48,173 nt of DNA from an uncultured Collinsella sp. (lineage in GTDB: Bacteria; Actinomycetota; Coriobacteriia; Coriobacteriales; Coriobacteriaceae), in contig CAAENI010000299.1 in the NCBI GenBank assembly GCA_900757285.1, forward strand, positions 1 to 48,173, in the 5' to 3' direction. The translations under genes were made by a program, and so were the position numbers. Positions 25,779-35,344 of this stretch are shown one piece after another (the stretch's first letter is position 1; every line of letters starts with the position of its first letter). The notes under the pieces were generated by a model that saw only the letters and a list, made by a program, of their open reading frames with translations, did not search any database and was not told the DNA's origin.

Positions 25779-27887
25779 CTAGGCCTGTTCGGTGCCCGCG
25801 GTCTCCAAACCGATCAAACGGAACGGGTCCGCCACGCCGCCGATAGACTTTTGCAGCTCGCGTTGACGCTGCGAATCCTGCGCGGCCTGCACGGTCAGCG
25901 CGCGGCGGGCCTCATCGTCGAGCGAACGGTCCTGGCGCAGCTTGGCCTGTGCGGCACGCATGCGGCGCTTGATGGTGTAGAGCTCGAGCGTATCGAGCAT
26001 AAACACGATGTTCGTCTCGGTGGGGTGCTTGCTCGTCGCCGAGATGCGCCCGGCACTCACAAGCGTTGCCGCCTCGGGACACACCGAGCGCGCCGCATCC
26101 ATGCAGGCTGCAGGATCGGTTCCCGGCGGCGTTGCCAGAACGGCCCATGCGATGGACTCGTGACGTGGGTCAACCCACTCGATAGAGCAGATGCGGTCGG
26201 CATACGTGCGGAACAGGTCGGGGTAGCTCGTGAGCATGGTCAGCAGCTCACGCTCCCCTGCCAAGGACTTACGCTCAAGATCAGTAAGAACCATCGGCGC
26301 CGCCGCAGCCGGAGCACCCGAACCATCAGTCACAGGTACAGCACCCATACCATCAGGCGCGTCGATCGGCGGCAGGTCGTCGACGACCTCCACGGGCGCG
26401 GCGCCGTAGGCATCGAGCGGGACGTAGTCATACGGCTCTTCTTCGACCGGCGCGAACACCGGCGGCGTCGCGCCCGATGCCCAAGCACCGCGAGATGCCC
26501 CCTGCGAACCAGACGTCCGACCGCCCGCGCTACCAGAGCGCTCAGCCTGTGCCCGCTGGCGCTCATAGTTCTGCTCACGACGTCGTTCCGCATCCTCGCG
26601 CTTGGCGACATCGCGAAACACACGGCCCGAGCTCGCACGCACTGTCTCCAGATCCAAACCCAACAGGTCGGCAATTTGAATAAAGTACGTGTCGATCATA
26701 TAGCTGTCGCGCAGCGGATAGATAAGCGTCAGCGCATCCTCCAGCGCCTTGGCGCGACCGCCCGGCGTGGAGATGTCGCTCGACTCCTGCAGCGAACGGT
26801 ACACGAAGTCCATGAGCGGCTCGGCGGCGTCAATGCGTTTCTGCAGCTCCCCTCCGCCGTGCGCCGTGATGAACTCCATGGGGTCGTTGCCGTCGGGCAG
26901 CACCACGCAGCGCAGGTCCATCGAATCCTGCTCGATAAATTGAATCGCGCGACGGGCGGCCTTCTGGCCCGCGGCATCGCCATCGAACATATACACGATA
27001 CGCTTGGCAAAGCGGGTGAGCGTCTTGACGTGATGCTCCGTGAGCGCGGTGCCCAGCGTGGCGACAACGTTTTTAATCCCCGCCTCCCAACAGGCGATGC
27101 AGTCGGTATAGCCCTCCACCACGATGGCGGTATCCTGCGCGACGATAAACTCCTTGGCCCAATTAAAGCCGTAGAGGTTTCGCTTTTTATGAAACACGCT
27201 CGTCTCGGCGGTGTTGAGGTACTTGGGTTGGCCGTCTCCCATGATGCGACCGCCAAAGGCGATGTTGTGACCCTGCTCATCAAAAATGGGGAACATCACG
27301 CGGTCGTAGAAGCGGTCGGCAAGCTGCCCGCGCCCGCGGCTCACGGCAACGTTGGCATCGATCATCTCCTGCGGGGTAAAACCCACCTGGGACAGGTGCG
27401 ACACCAGCGCGTTGCGGCCAGGCGCAAAGCCCAGGCAGTAGCGGCGGCAGACGTCGCCACCCATGCCGCGGCTGGCAAAGTACTCGCGCGGACGGCCGTC
27501 CTTACCGCGCATAAGCATGGTGTGATAGAACTGGGCGGTCTCGGCGCACAGATCGTAGATGCGGGCACGCTTGGTACCGCGCTCGCGGCGGTCTCCGGTG
27601 TCGTGCAGCTCAATACCCGCGCGATCGGCCAAATAACGGATTGACTCGGGAAAGCTCAGGTTCTCGCGCTTCATGATATAGGTGAAGACGTCGCCACCCT
27701 CGCCGCAGCCAAAGCAGTGCCAGACCTGCGTGGCGGGAATAATGTGGAAGGACGGAGTCTTTTCGCCATGAAAAGGGCAGCAACCCCAAAACTCATGACC
27801 GCGGGGCTTGAGCTCAACCGTTTCCTGCACGATGGCGACTAAGTCGGACGCAGCGCGTACCTGGTCTTTTTCCTCATCGCTAATCAC
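25779..27887 (-). CDS. dnaG: DNA primase
   Basis: This 702-residue enzyme makes RNA primers for replication. The N-terminal zinc domain has C37-x2-H40 and C58-x2-C61 (CPFH ... CFGC), the RNA polymerase core contains the TOPRIM region (AIVVEGYTDCIACWEAG and VYMFDGDAAGQKAARRAI), and the C-terminal DnaB-interaction domain is linked by a Ser/Gly/Pro-rich segment of roughly 100 residues (about 450-550), longer than usual. The start is a GTG at 27887 that overlaps the end of ribF by 8 bp. rpoD follows after about 110 bp, the common dnaG-rpoD order. Confidence 0.95.
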   Translation of the reverse strand: MISDEEKDQVRAASDLVAIVQETVELKPRGHEFWGCCPFHGEKTPSFHIIPATQVWHCFGCGEGGDVFTYIMKRENLSFPESIRYLADRAGIELHDTGDRRERGTKRARIYDLCAETAQFYHTMLMRGKDGRPREYFASRGMGGDVCRRYCLGFAPGRNALVSHLSQVGFTPQEMIDANVAVSRGRGQLADRFYDRVMFPIFDEQGHNIAFGGRIMGDGQPKYLNTAETSVFHKKRNLYGFNWAKEFIVAQDTAIVVEGYTDCIACWEAGIKNVVATLGTALTEHHVKTLTRFAKRIVYMFDGDAAGQKAARRAIQFIEQDSMDLRCVVLPDGNDPMEFITAHGGGELQKRIDAAEPLMDFVYRSLQESSDISTPGGRAKALEDALTLIYPLRDSYMIDTYFIQIADLLGLDLETVRASSGRVFRDVAKREDAERRREQNYERQRAQAERSGSAGGRTSGSQGASRGAWASGATPPVFAPVEEEPYDYVPLDAYGAAPVEVVDDLPPIDAPDGMGAVPVTDGSGAPAAAAPMVLTDLERKSLAGERELLTMLTSYPDLFRTYADRICSIEWVDPRHESIAWAVLATPPGTDPAACMDAARSVCPEAATLVSAGRISATSKHPTETNIVFMLDTLELYTIKRRMRAAQAKLRQDRSLDDEARRALTVQAAQDSQRQRELQKSIGGVADPFRLIGLETAGTEQA

Positions 27888-28887
27888 GGACGCTCACCCC
27901 CTGCTCGCCCAAGTTGTGACGAATATCTTCGATATTACCCTCGACGGTCGCGATCAACTCATCCAGCGAATCGAACACGCGCGACGGACGCAGCCAGCGC
28001 GTAAACGCCAGCGAAACGGAAGCACCGTACAGGTCGCCCGTATAACCAATTAAATTAGCCTCAAGATGCGCAGATGCCGCATCGTCGGCATACGTCGGCG
28101 GCAGTCCGACGTTAACGGCAGCGGGCCACACGATGTCGTTTACCAGCACCAGGCCCTCATACACGCCATCGGCAGGCACCTGAATGCCGTCGGGAACCTG
28201 TAGGTTTGCCGTGGGAAAGCCCATGCCAGAGCCCTCGTGGCGGCCGCGAATAACACCGCCACGCACCATATACGGGCGGCCGAGTAACCCAGCAGCAAGC
28301 CCCACATGGCCCTGTCCCAGCTCGTGACGAATGCGGGTGGCGCAAATGGCCTCACCGCCCTCGCAAAGCAAGTCGTGCCCGTATACGTCAACGCCGCGCT
28401 CGGCACCCCAGGCGCGCATCTCGGCAACACCAGAAGCACCGCCACGACCCAGCCTAAAGTCGCTGCCAACGCGAATCGATCGAATGTCGACCAGACGCGA
28501 CACCAGCGAGAGAAAATCAACATGGTCAAGCGACGCAACCTCAGGCGTAAAGGGAACGGCCACCACTGCATCGACCCCGGTTTGAGCCAGGGCATGCAGA
28601 CGGTCGGCCGTCGTCATCAATTTTTGAGCGGGCGAAGGGCTCACCACGACGTCCGGGTCGGGATCGAAGGTAACCACGACCGCCTTACAGCCATGGGCAC
28701 GGGCATCACAGACAAGCGCTTCGATGAGTTCCTGGTGTCCACGGTGCACACCATCGAAAACGCCGATGGCGATGGAGGCAGCACCCAAGTGCTCGCACTC
28801 ATCAAATGCATCGGCAGCAACGATGCGAGCCTCGTCCGACTCGCCCGCGAAAAAGATACGCGCGAGCTCGCGAGCGGACAACATCAT
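27880..28887 (-). CDS. ribF: Bifunctional riboflavin kinase / FAD synthetase
   Basis: This 335-residue enzyme converts riboflavin to FMN and FAD. The N-terminal adenylyltransferase domain has SIAIGVFDGVHRGHQELIE and VVTFDPDPD; the C-terminal flavokinase domain has HEGSGMGFPTANLQVPDG (the PTAN motif) and ends with LRPSRVFDSLDELIATVEGNI. It shares the ATGA overlap with truB upstream and overlaps dnaG downstream, so translation of the three is linked. Confidence 0.95.
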   Translation of the reverse strand: MMLSARELARIFFAGESDEARIVAADAFDECEHLGAASIAIGVFDGVHRGHQELIEALVCDARAHGCKAVVVTFDPDPDVVVSPSPAQKLMTTADRLHALAQTGVDAVVAVPFTPEVASLDHVDFLSLVSRLVDIRSIRVGSDFRLGRGGASGVAEMRAWGAERGVDVYGHDLLCEGGEAICATRIRHELGQGHVGLAAGLLGRPYMVRGGVIRGRHEGSGMGFPTANLQVPDGIQVPADGVYEGLVLVNDIVWPAAVNVGLPPTYADDAASAHLEANLIGYTGDLYGASVSLAFTRWLRPSRVFDSLDELIATVEGNIEDIRHNLGEQGVSVRD

Positions 28888-29816
28888 CGAACACCGCCGA
28901 TTGCCTGCGGAAACACGTGCTCCATGACAAAGCGGCCACTCTCAATGCGGGCGAGCGCCTTGAGTCCCCCATCGAGCACCAACGCAAACGGCGCCTTCGA
29001 GGCATCGAAATCGGCAAGCGCACGCTCAACGGGAGTGCGTCGGCCGCAGAGCAGGTCATCGGCAAGATTGCCAGGCAAGTCAACACGCGTGGCGCCCAGG
29101 GCCGCAATGGGATCCAGGGCAAAGCCAGCCGCGGACTCGGGGGAAAGTTCCTCGACCGCATGACAAGCGCCAATGGAAACAACACCGGAGGCCGTGCGGC
29201 GCAACGCGGAAATGTGCGCGGCGCTCTCACAGGCGCGGCCCAAGTCTCGAGCGAGCGCACGGATATAGGTGCCCTTGCTCACCGAGAACGCCACGGTCCA
29301 CACACACGTATCACCTTCGCCGCCCACGGCGATCAGGTCGGCGGCATAGACCTCGACGGGGCGCGGAGGCAGGTCCACCGCATTGCCCTCGCGAGCAGAC
29401 TTGTAGGCGCGAACGCCATTGACCGAGATAGCCGAAAACGCCGGCGGCACCTGCATCTGCGGACCCAGCATGGCCGCCAAGCGCTCACGGGCATAGGCAG
29501 GATCGCGCAGCTCGTTGGCAATAGCCACCGTGCGGACCGCCTCGCCCTCCGCATCATCGGTATTGGTCTCGGCGCCAAACGAGATGTCGGCGACATAGCT
29601 TTTGGTATCGAGGGTTAGCATGCCCAGCAAACGAGTAGCCTGGCCAACACCCACCACCATGACACCCGATGCCATGGGGTCGAGCGTGCCGGCATGGCCG
29701 ACGCGACGCTCATGGAGGGCGCGCCGACATTGCGAGACCACATCGTGGGACGTGCAGCCCACCGGCTTATCGACGGCGAGCAGCATATTCAGTTGAGAAG
29801 GCGTACGACGAGCCAT
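28884..29816 (-). CDS. truB: tRNA pseudouridine(55) synthase TruB
   Basis: This 310-residue enzyme forms pseudouridine in the T loop of tRNAs. NMLLAVDKPVGCTSHDVV near the start, the catalytic Asp in VGHAGTLDPMASGVMVV, and SKGTYIRALARDLG are standard TruB segments. The ATG at 29816 is preceded by GGATGG. It lies in the conserved rbfA-nrnA-truB-ribF order and overlaps ribF by 4 bp. Confidence 0.96.
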   Translation of the reverse strand: MARRTPSQLNMLLAVDKPVGCTSHDVVSQCRRALHERRVGHAGTLDPMASGVMVVGVGQATRLLGMLTLDTKSYVADISFGAETNTDDAEGEAVRTVAIANELRDPAYARERLAAMLGPQMQVPPAFSAISVNGVRAYKSAREGNAVDLPPRPVEVYAADLIAVGGEGDTCVWTVAFSVSKGTYIRALARDLGRACESAAHISALRRTASGVVSIGACHAVEELSPESAAGFALDPIAALGATRVDLPGNLADDLLCGRRTPVERALADFDASKAPFALVLDGGLKALARIESGRFVMEHVFPQAIGGVR

Positions 29817-29831
29817 GTACCATCCAAAAAG

Positions 29832-30875
29832 TTAAAGCTCGACGGTCACCGAAGCGGGATCCTCCCCTACCAGTTCGGCCAGCATGGGAAGTGCCACGGT
29901 GAGCGTCTCGAGAATCGTTCCGTTGTTGGAGAAACCGGCGGCAGCGGGATGTCCGCCTCCGCCAAAGGCAGCAGCGATCTCGGACACGTTGAGGTCGCCC
30001 TTGGAGCGCAGGTTGCCGCGCACCTTGGTATCGCCCTCAATGCCCTTCAGGAACAGGCAGACTTCGACGCCCATCACCGAGCGAACCACATCGACCAGGC
30101 CGTCGCACTCATCCGAGGTGACACCGCAGGCCTCAAGGTCACTCTGGTACGCGTAGCTATACGCGACGCGCCCGTGGGCCACCGTCTTAATGCGGCCCAT
30201 AACGATGGACTTGAGGTGCAAAAATTCAACGCGCATGCTCTGGTAGACCTCGAGTGCCACACGCGCCGGATCGGCACCGTGGGCAACCAGACGCGAGGCT
30301 GCATGGAACGCGGCGGCATCGGCGTTTTGGTACTGAAAACGGCCGGTATCGGTAACCAAGCCACACAGCAGGCAGGTCGCAACGCCATCACGTGCGACAA
30401 TGCCGCAATTGTCCAAGAAGCGGTCGATGATCATGGCGCAGGCTGCAGCTTCGACGCGCCTCAGGCTGAGCTCGGCAAACTCCTCGCGCGCCGGATGGTG
30501 ATCGAAGCACACCACATGCTTGGAGCGACGAAGCACCTCGGCGGAATTATTGAGACGCTCGACGACCGGCACGTCCACCGAGATGAACAGGTCCGGATTG
30601 CCGGTATACGCAGATGCCGGTACCAGGCGATCGGAGCCTTCCATAAAGCGGTAGATGCGCGGAACCGGATCATCGTCTGCCAGCAGCAGCGCAATGTCCT
30701 TGTTGGGGAAAAACTTCATGAGCGAAAGGCCCAGACCCAAAACGGAGCCCAAGGCATCGCCATCGGGAGAAGTATGTCCCGAAATCGCAATGGAGGACGC
30801 ACCCTCGATGAGCTCGAGGATGCGTCGCTGAATATCTGCAGACTCGCACGAGGCGAGGTCGGCGGAATTAGTCAT
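29832..30875 (-). CDS. nrnA: DHH-family nanoRNase / PAP phosphatase NrnA
   Basis: This 347-residue phosphoesterase degrades short RNA oligomers and, in homologues, dephosphorylates 3'-phosphoadenosine 5'-phosphate. DHH motifs are visible: SGHTSPDGDALGSVLGLGLSL (motif I), VVCFDHHPAREEF (DHH motif III) and the DHHA1 substrate motif GGGGHPAAAGFSNNG near the C-terminus. Its start overlaps rbfA by 8 bp. It takes the usual place between rbfA and truB. Confidence 0.93.
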   Translation of the reverse strand: MTNSADLASCESADIQRRILELIEGASSIAISGHTSPDGDALGSVLGLGLSLMKFFPNKDIALLLADDDPVPRIYRFMEGSDRLVPASAYTGNPDLFISVDVPVVERLNNSAEVLRRSKHVVCFDHHPAREEFAELSLRRVEAAACAMIIDRFLDNCGIVARDGVATCLLCGLVTDTGRFQYQNADAAAFHAASRLVAHGADPARVALEVYQSMRVEFLHLKSIVMGRIKTVAHGRVAYSYAYQSDLEACGVTSDECDGLVDVVRSVMGVEVCLFLKGIEGDTKVRGNLRSKGDLNVSEIAAAFGGGGHPAAAGFSNNGTILETLTVALPMLAELVGEDPASVTVEL

Positions 30876-31278
30876 CTAAAGCTGCCTCCTGGGCGGCATC
30901 CGCTATCGGATAGCCGTCCTCGTCCTTTTCGATCGCAAGCGTGGCGGGAACGTTTTCCAGCGCACGCGTGATGCGCTCGGCCTCATCGGTCGAGCGATCG
31001 ATGCGAAAATCGAGCTCGGGCGTAACACGCCAATCGAGCGAGCGAGCCAACAGGCTGCGAATACGGCCCTTGGCGCTTGCGAGCGCCTCCATGACCTCGT
31101 CGTAGCGGCTCGCATCGCACGACACGAACACACGCGCGAACGAACGGTCCACCGCGACCTCGACCGCGGTCAAAGTAACCAGGTCGAGACGCGGATCGGA
31201 AACCTCAAAGAGCAGGATATAACCGAGCTTCTCGCGAAGCTGCTCGCCCAGACGGCGGGTTGCCTGCGTTTGCTTCAT
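30868..31278 (-). CDS. rbfA: 30S ribosome-binding factor RbfA
   Basis: This 136-residue protein assists late maturation of the 30S subunit. It has a single KH-type domain: RRLGEQLREKLGYILLFEVSDPRLDLVTLTAVEVAVD followed by ARVFVSC, then RSLLARSLDWRVTPELDFRIDRS. A short acidic C-terminal tail is present. It starts 11 bp after infB ends and overlaps nrnA by 8 bp. Confidence 0.94.
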   Translation of the reverse strand: MKQTQATRRLGEQLREKLGYILLFEVSDPRLDLVTLTAVEVAVDRSFARVFVSCDASRYDEVMEALASAKGRIRSLLARSLDWRVTPELDFRIDRSTDEAERITRALENVPATLAIEKDEDGYPIADAAQEAALDD

Positions 31279-31289
31279 AGCGCTACCCC

Positions 31290-34004
31290 CTACTCGGTAC
31301 GGGCAACCTGGTCGATGCGGTAACCCTCGATCTGGTCGCCGGGCTTGATGTCCTGGAAGTTCTCCAGGCCAATGCCGCCCTCGGAACCGCTCTTGAGGCT
31401 CTTGGCCTCGTCCTTGTAGTGACGCATCGAGGCGATCTTGCCGTTGAAGACCACGATGCCGTCGCGCACCAGACGCACGGAATCGGTCGCGGCGATCTCG
31501 CCCTCTTCGACGCGGACACCGGCGGCGATACCGACTTTGGGCACCTTGAAGGTGTCCAGGACGGTCGCGGTACCCGTGGAGACCTCGACCTCGGTGGGCT
31601 TAAGCATGCCGATACGGGCAGCGTCGAGTTCCTCGAGGCACTTGTAGATGACGTCGTAGCAACGGATCTCGACGCCCTCACGCTCGGCGGCGGAGCGAGC
31701 CTTACCGTCGGGACGGACGCCAAAGCCGATGATGATGGCGTTGGAGGCGTCGGCCAGGACGACGTCGGTCTCGTTGATGGCACCAACGGCGGAGTGGATC
31801 GTGTTGATGCGAACCTCGGACTGATCCATCTTGTCGAGCGAATCCTGAAGGGCCTCGATGGAACCCTGGACGTCGGCCTTGATGATCAGGTTGAGCTCCT
31901 TGACTTCGGCGTCGGCAATGGTCTCGAAGAGGTTCTCGAGCGTGACGTGCTTGACGCGGCTCTGCTCCTCGATACGGGCCTTGAGCGAACGCTCGTCGGC
32001 AAGGGCGCGAGCCTCGCGCTCGTCCTCGAACACACGGAACTCGTCACCGGCGTTGGGCACGGACTGCAGGCCCAGGATCTCAACGGCGTCGGAGGGACCG
32101 GCCTCGGTGACGGCGCGGCCCTTGGGGTCGAGCATGGCGCGGACGCGGCCGTAGGTGAGGCCGGCGACAAGCGTATCGCCCACGTGCAGGGTACCGCGGG
32201 TCACGAGCACAGTAGCGACCGAGCCGCGGCCCTTGTCGAGCTTGGCCTCGAGGACGTTGCCGGAGGCAAAGGTGTCCGGGTTGGCCTTGAGCTCGAGTAC
32301 ATCGGCCTGGAGCAGCACGGTCTCGAGAAGATCGTCGATACCGATCTTCTGCTTCGCCGAGATGTTGACGAACATGTTCTGTCCGCCCCACTCCTCGGGG
32401 ATGACACCGTACTCGGTGAGCTCCTGGCGCACGCGGTCGGGGTTGGCACCCGGCTTATCGATCTTGTTGACGGCGACGACGATGGGTACGCCGGCAGCCT
32501 TGGCGTGGTTGATCGACTCGACCGTCTGGGGCATGACGCCGTCGTCGGCGGCGACGATCAGGATGACGATGTCGGTCACCTTGGCGCCACGGGCACGCAT
32601 AGCCGTAAAGGTGGCGTGACCCGGGGTATCGATGAAGGTGATCTTGCGGTCATTGATCATGACCTGCGAAGCACCGATGGCCTGCGTGATGCCGCCCGCC
32701 TCGCCGGCAGCGACGCCGGTGTGACGGATAGCGTCGAGGAGGCTCGTCTTGCCGTGGTCGACGTGGCCCATGACGGTGACGACCGGGGCGCGCGGCTTAA
32801 GGTCGGCGGGATCGTCGTAGAACGAGAAGGTGTTCTCCTCCTCGGGGGTGATGATCTTGATCTGACGGCCCAGGTCGTCGGCAACGAGCTCGACGAGGTC
32901 GTCGGACATGGACTGCGTCATGGTGAGCGGCGTGCCCAGCAGGAACAGGCGCTTGATGATGTCGTTGGCCGGAACGTCGAGCGCCTCGGCGAGCTCCTGG
33001 ACGGTAACGCCCTGGGAAACCTTGATGGCGTCGAGCTCCTCGGGGTTCACGCCCTGGGCCAATGCCTCCTCGATCTTGCGCTCCTCCTGAGCCTTGGCAG
33101 CCTCGCGCTCACGCTTCTCCTTGCGCTTCTTGCGGCGACCGGTGGACTCACGAGAGGCCTCCTCGACGGCAGCACGAGCCTCCTCGAGCACCTTCTCGCG
33201 GCTGTACTCCTCGGCCTCACGAGCCATGCGGCTGTAGTGGTCCTCTTCGTTGTTGTGACCGCCCTTGCGCTTCTTGCCCTTGCCCTGCTTATCGGGGTTG
33301 GGGAAGTCCATGCCGGCAGCGACGTTGTTGCTGGCGTTGGTGCGATGGCTGTGCGGACGGCTCTCGGAGGCGTTGCGCTCGGAGTTGTTGTCGGAGGCGT
33401 TACGATCGTTACGGCGGCCACCGCGGCGGTCATTGTTGCCGCCACGACGGTTACCGCGCTCGGCGGCGCGCTCGGCCTTGGCCTTGTCCTCGGCGTCCTT
33501 CTTCTCCTTGAGCACGGTCTCCTGTGCGGCGATCTGGTCGAGCAGCGAACGGAAGCGCGAACCGGAGTCGGAAGCGGGAACGGCGCGGCGCTGGGCCTCG
33601 CGGGCAGCCTCCTCCTTCTCGCGAGCAAGGCGCTCCTGCTCGGCCTTCTTCTTGGCCTCGGCCTCGGCGCGGGCAGCCTCCTCGGCAGCCTGGGCTGCGG
33701 CAAACTGGCGGCGTTCCTCCTCGCGTGCCTTCTCGGCGGCGATGCGCTCGCGCTCGGCCTCGGCGGCGCGAGCGGCCTCCTCGGCGGCAGCTGCCTGCTC
33801 CTCGGCCTGCTTGGCGGCCTCGACTTCCTGAGCGCGGGCCTCGATCACCGAGGCGAGCTGCTTGCGGACCATGGCGACATAGGCGTCCTCCAAAGTGGAG
33901 GACGCGGACTTAGCGGGAATCTTCATTTCGGCGAGATGACCCATCAGTTCCTTGGAGGTCATGCCGAACTCTTTGGCCAGGGTGGACACACGGACTTTTG
34001 CCAT
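31290..34004 (-). CDS. infB: Translation initiation factor IF-2
   Basis: This 904-residue GTPase positions initiator tRNA on the ribosome. An IF2N helical domain (VRVSTLAKEFGMTSKELMGHL) opens the protein, followed by about 300 residues of highly charged Ala/Glu/Arg-rich helix and an Arg-Asn-Gly-rich basic patch (about 190-260), then a second IF2N domain. The GTPase core has VTVMGHVDHGKTSLLDAIR (G1), FIDTPGHATFTAMRARG (G3) and VAVNKIDKPGA (G4), and the beta-barrel and C-terminal domains are complete. Only 91 bp separate it from nusA, with two hairpins and no ylxR or L7Ae-type gene, which is unusual. Confidence 0.97.
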   Translation of the reverse strand: MAKVRVSTLAKEFGMTSKELMGHLAEMKIPAKSASSTLEDAYVAMVRKQLASVIEARAQEVEAAKQAEEQAAAAEEAARAAEAERERIAAEKAREEERRQFAAAQAAEEAARAEAEAKKKAEQERLAREKEEAAREAQRRAVPASDSGSRFRSLLDQIAAQETVLKEKKDAEDKAKAERAAERGNRRGGNNDRRGGRRNDRNASDNNSERNASESRPHSHRTNASNNVAAGMDFPNPDKQGKGKKRKGGHNNEEDHYSRMAREAEEYSREKVLEEARAAVEEASRESTGRRKKRKEKREREAAKAQEERKIEEALAQGVNPEELDAIKVSQGVTVQELAEALDVPANDIIKRLFLLGTPLTMTQSMSDDLVELVADDLGRQIKIITPEEENTFSFYDDPADLKPRAPVVTVMGHVDHGKTSLLDAIRHTGVAAGEAGGITQAIGASQVMINDRKITFIDTPGHATFTAMRARGAKVTDIVILIVAADDGVMPQTVESINHAKAAGVPIVVAVNKIDKPGANPDRVRQELTEYGVIPEEWGGQNMFVNISAKQKIGIDDLLETVLLQADVLELKANPDTFASGNVLEAKLDKGRGSVATVLVTRGTLHVGDTLVAGLTYGRVRAMLDPKGRAVTEAGPSDAVEILGLQSVPNAGDEFRVFEDEREARALADERSLKARIEEQSRVKHVTLENLFETIADAEVKELNLIIKADVQGSIEALQDSLDKMDQSEVRINTIHSAVGAINETDVVLADASNAIIIGFGVRPDGKARSAAEREGVEIRCYDVIYKCLEELDAARIGMLKPTEVEVSTGTATVLDTFKVPKVGIAAGVRVEEGEIAATDSVRLVRDGIVVFNGKIASMRHYKDEAKSLKSGSEGGIGLENFQDIKPGDQIEGYRIDQVARTE

Positions 34005-34025
34005 ATGACTTCACCTACCCTTTCT

Positions 34026-34087
34026 GGCACCTTGGGTGCCTAGAGACTGAACGAGCGTGGGAGACGCGCCGGGACCCGCCCGGCGCG
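34026..34087 (-). other. Two hairpins in the nusA-infB spacer
   Basis: A very stable stem CGCGCCGGG (34065-34073) pairs with CCCGGCGCG (34079-34087) around five bases just after the nusA stop, and GGCACC (34026-34031) pairs with GGTGCC (34035-34040) close before the infB ribosome site. Neither has a T run, so they look like RNA processing, stability or translation-control elements rather than terminators. Confidence 0.5.
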
Positions 34088-34095
34088 ACCGCGCG

Positions 34096-35343
34096 CTAGA
34101 TCAGGTCCTCCGCATCATCGAAGGCGTCGGTGTCGTGGACACCGCAGAAACGGGAGCCGGGACGAGCCTGGTTGCGGCACTGGACGCCGTCCTCGGACAC
34201 GTACTCGCAGCGGCGGACGTCCTCGTCCTCCTCGTCACCGATCAGGTCGGCGGCGGGCTCCTCGTGAACGGGAACGTTCTTGAGGATGTCGGCGGCAAGC
34301 GTCTCGGACTTGATGTCGATGTGCCAGCCGGTCAGGCGCGCGGCGAGGCGGGCGTTCTGGCCCTCCTTGCCGATGGCGAGGGACAGCTGGTCGTCGGGCA
34401 CGATGACGCCGGCGTAGGCCTTCTCCTCGTCGATGAGGACGCGGGTGACCTTAGCGGGCGACAGGGCGTTGGCGACGTAGACGGCAGGATCGGCATCCCA
34501 CAGGATGACGTCGACGCGCTCGCCACGGAGCTCGCCCACGACAGCGCGAACACGGCTGCCCTTGGGGCCGACGCAGGCACCCACGGGATCCAGACGGTCG
34601 TCAAGCGAGTGGACGGCGACCTTGGAGCGCTGGCCGGGCTCGCGGGCGATCGACTTGATCTGGACGGTGCCCTCATAGATCTCGGGCACCTCCTGCTCAA
34701 ACAGACGACGCATGAGCTCGGGGTGGGTACGGGAGATGACAATCGGCGGACGGCTGTGCTCGCCACGAACCGGCTGCAGGTTGGAGTTGGGGTCGCGAAC
34801 GTCGATGATCACGGCCTTGATGTGCTGGTTGTGCAGGTAGCGCTCGCCCATCGGGCGCTCGTTGCGCTCGTTCTCGTAACGGCGCTGATCAAAGTGCGGC
34901 AGCTCGGCCTCGACGCCCTCGCGAATCTTGACGATCGTGAAGTCGGGCGTGGATTGCAGCACGGTACCGCTGATGAGGTCACCGATGCGGCCGGAGAACT
35001 CCTCGTAGATCTGCTCGCGGGCGGAGTTGCGCACGATGGCGTTGATCTCGGCCTTGGCGTGCTGGGCAGCGATGCGGCTCGTGTTCTTGGGGGTGACGTC
35101 GATCTCCTCGAACTCGGTGAAGTTGCCCTCCTCGTCCATGGAATCGTCGATCGGCTCAAGGCGGTAGACGTAGATCTTGCCAGTGGTGCGGTCGATGGTC
35201 ACCTTGGCGCCCCACTCAAGATGCAGGATCTCGGCATAGCTCTTGGCGAGCGACTGCTCCAGGCGGTCGATCAGGTAGAGCTGGTCGATGTGCTTCTCCT
35301 GGCAAAGCTCCATCAGGGCGGACATCATGTCAGATGCTGCCAT
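34096..35343 (-). CDS. nusA: Transcription termination/antitermination factor NusA with C-terminal zinc-knuckle-like tail
   Basis: This 415-residue RNA polymerase-associated factor controls pausing, termination and antitermination. The N-terminal domain (MMSALMELCQEKHIDQLYLIDRLEQSLAKSY), the S1 domain (about 130-200) and two KH domains (VGACVGPKGSRVRAVVGEL and QLSLAIGKEGQNARLAARL) are present. The E. coli-type acidic repeats are absent. Instead the last 40 residues hold C379-x9-C389-x10-C400-x2-H403 (34135-34209), a putative zinc knuckle not found in standard NusA. It follows rimP after 1 bp, so the two are coupled. Confidence 0.95.
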   Translation of the reverse strand: MAASDMMSALMELCQEKHIDQLYLIDRLEQSLAKSYAEILHLEWGAKVTIDRTTGKIYVYRLEPIDDSMDEEGNFTEFEEIDVTPKNTSRIAAQHAKAEINAIVRNSAREQIYEEFSGRIGDLISGTVLQSTPDFTIVKIREGVEAELPHFDQRRYENERNERPMGERYLHNQHIKAVIIDVRDPNSNLQPVRGEHSRPPIVISRTHPELMRRLFEQEVPEIYEGTVQIKSIAREPGQRSKVAVHSLDDRLDPVGACVGPKGSRVRAVVGELRGERVDVILWDADPAVYVANALSPAKVTRVLIDEEKAYAGVIVPDDQLSLAIGKEGQNARLAARLTGWHIDIKSETLAADILKNVPVHEEPAADLIGDEEDEDVRRCEYVSEDGVQCRNQARPGSRFCGVHDTDAFDDAEDLI

Positions 35344-35344
35344 C

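Noticed and set aside
31419..34043. Plus-strand open frame of 874 codons opposite infB, rich in Leu, Gly and Val
   Set aside because: It mirrors the Glu/Ala/Arg-rich IF-2 sequence; it has no ribosome site and no recognisable domain.
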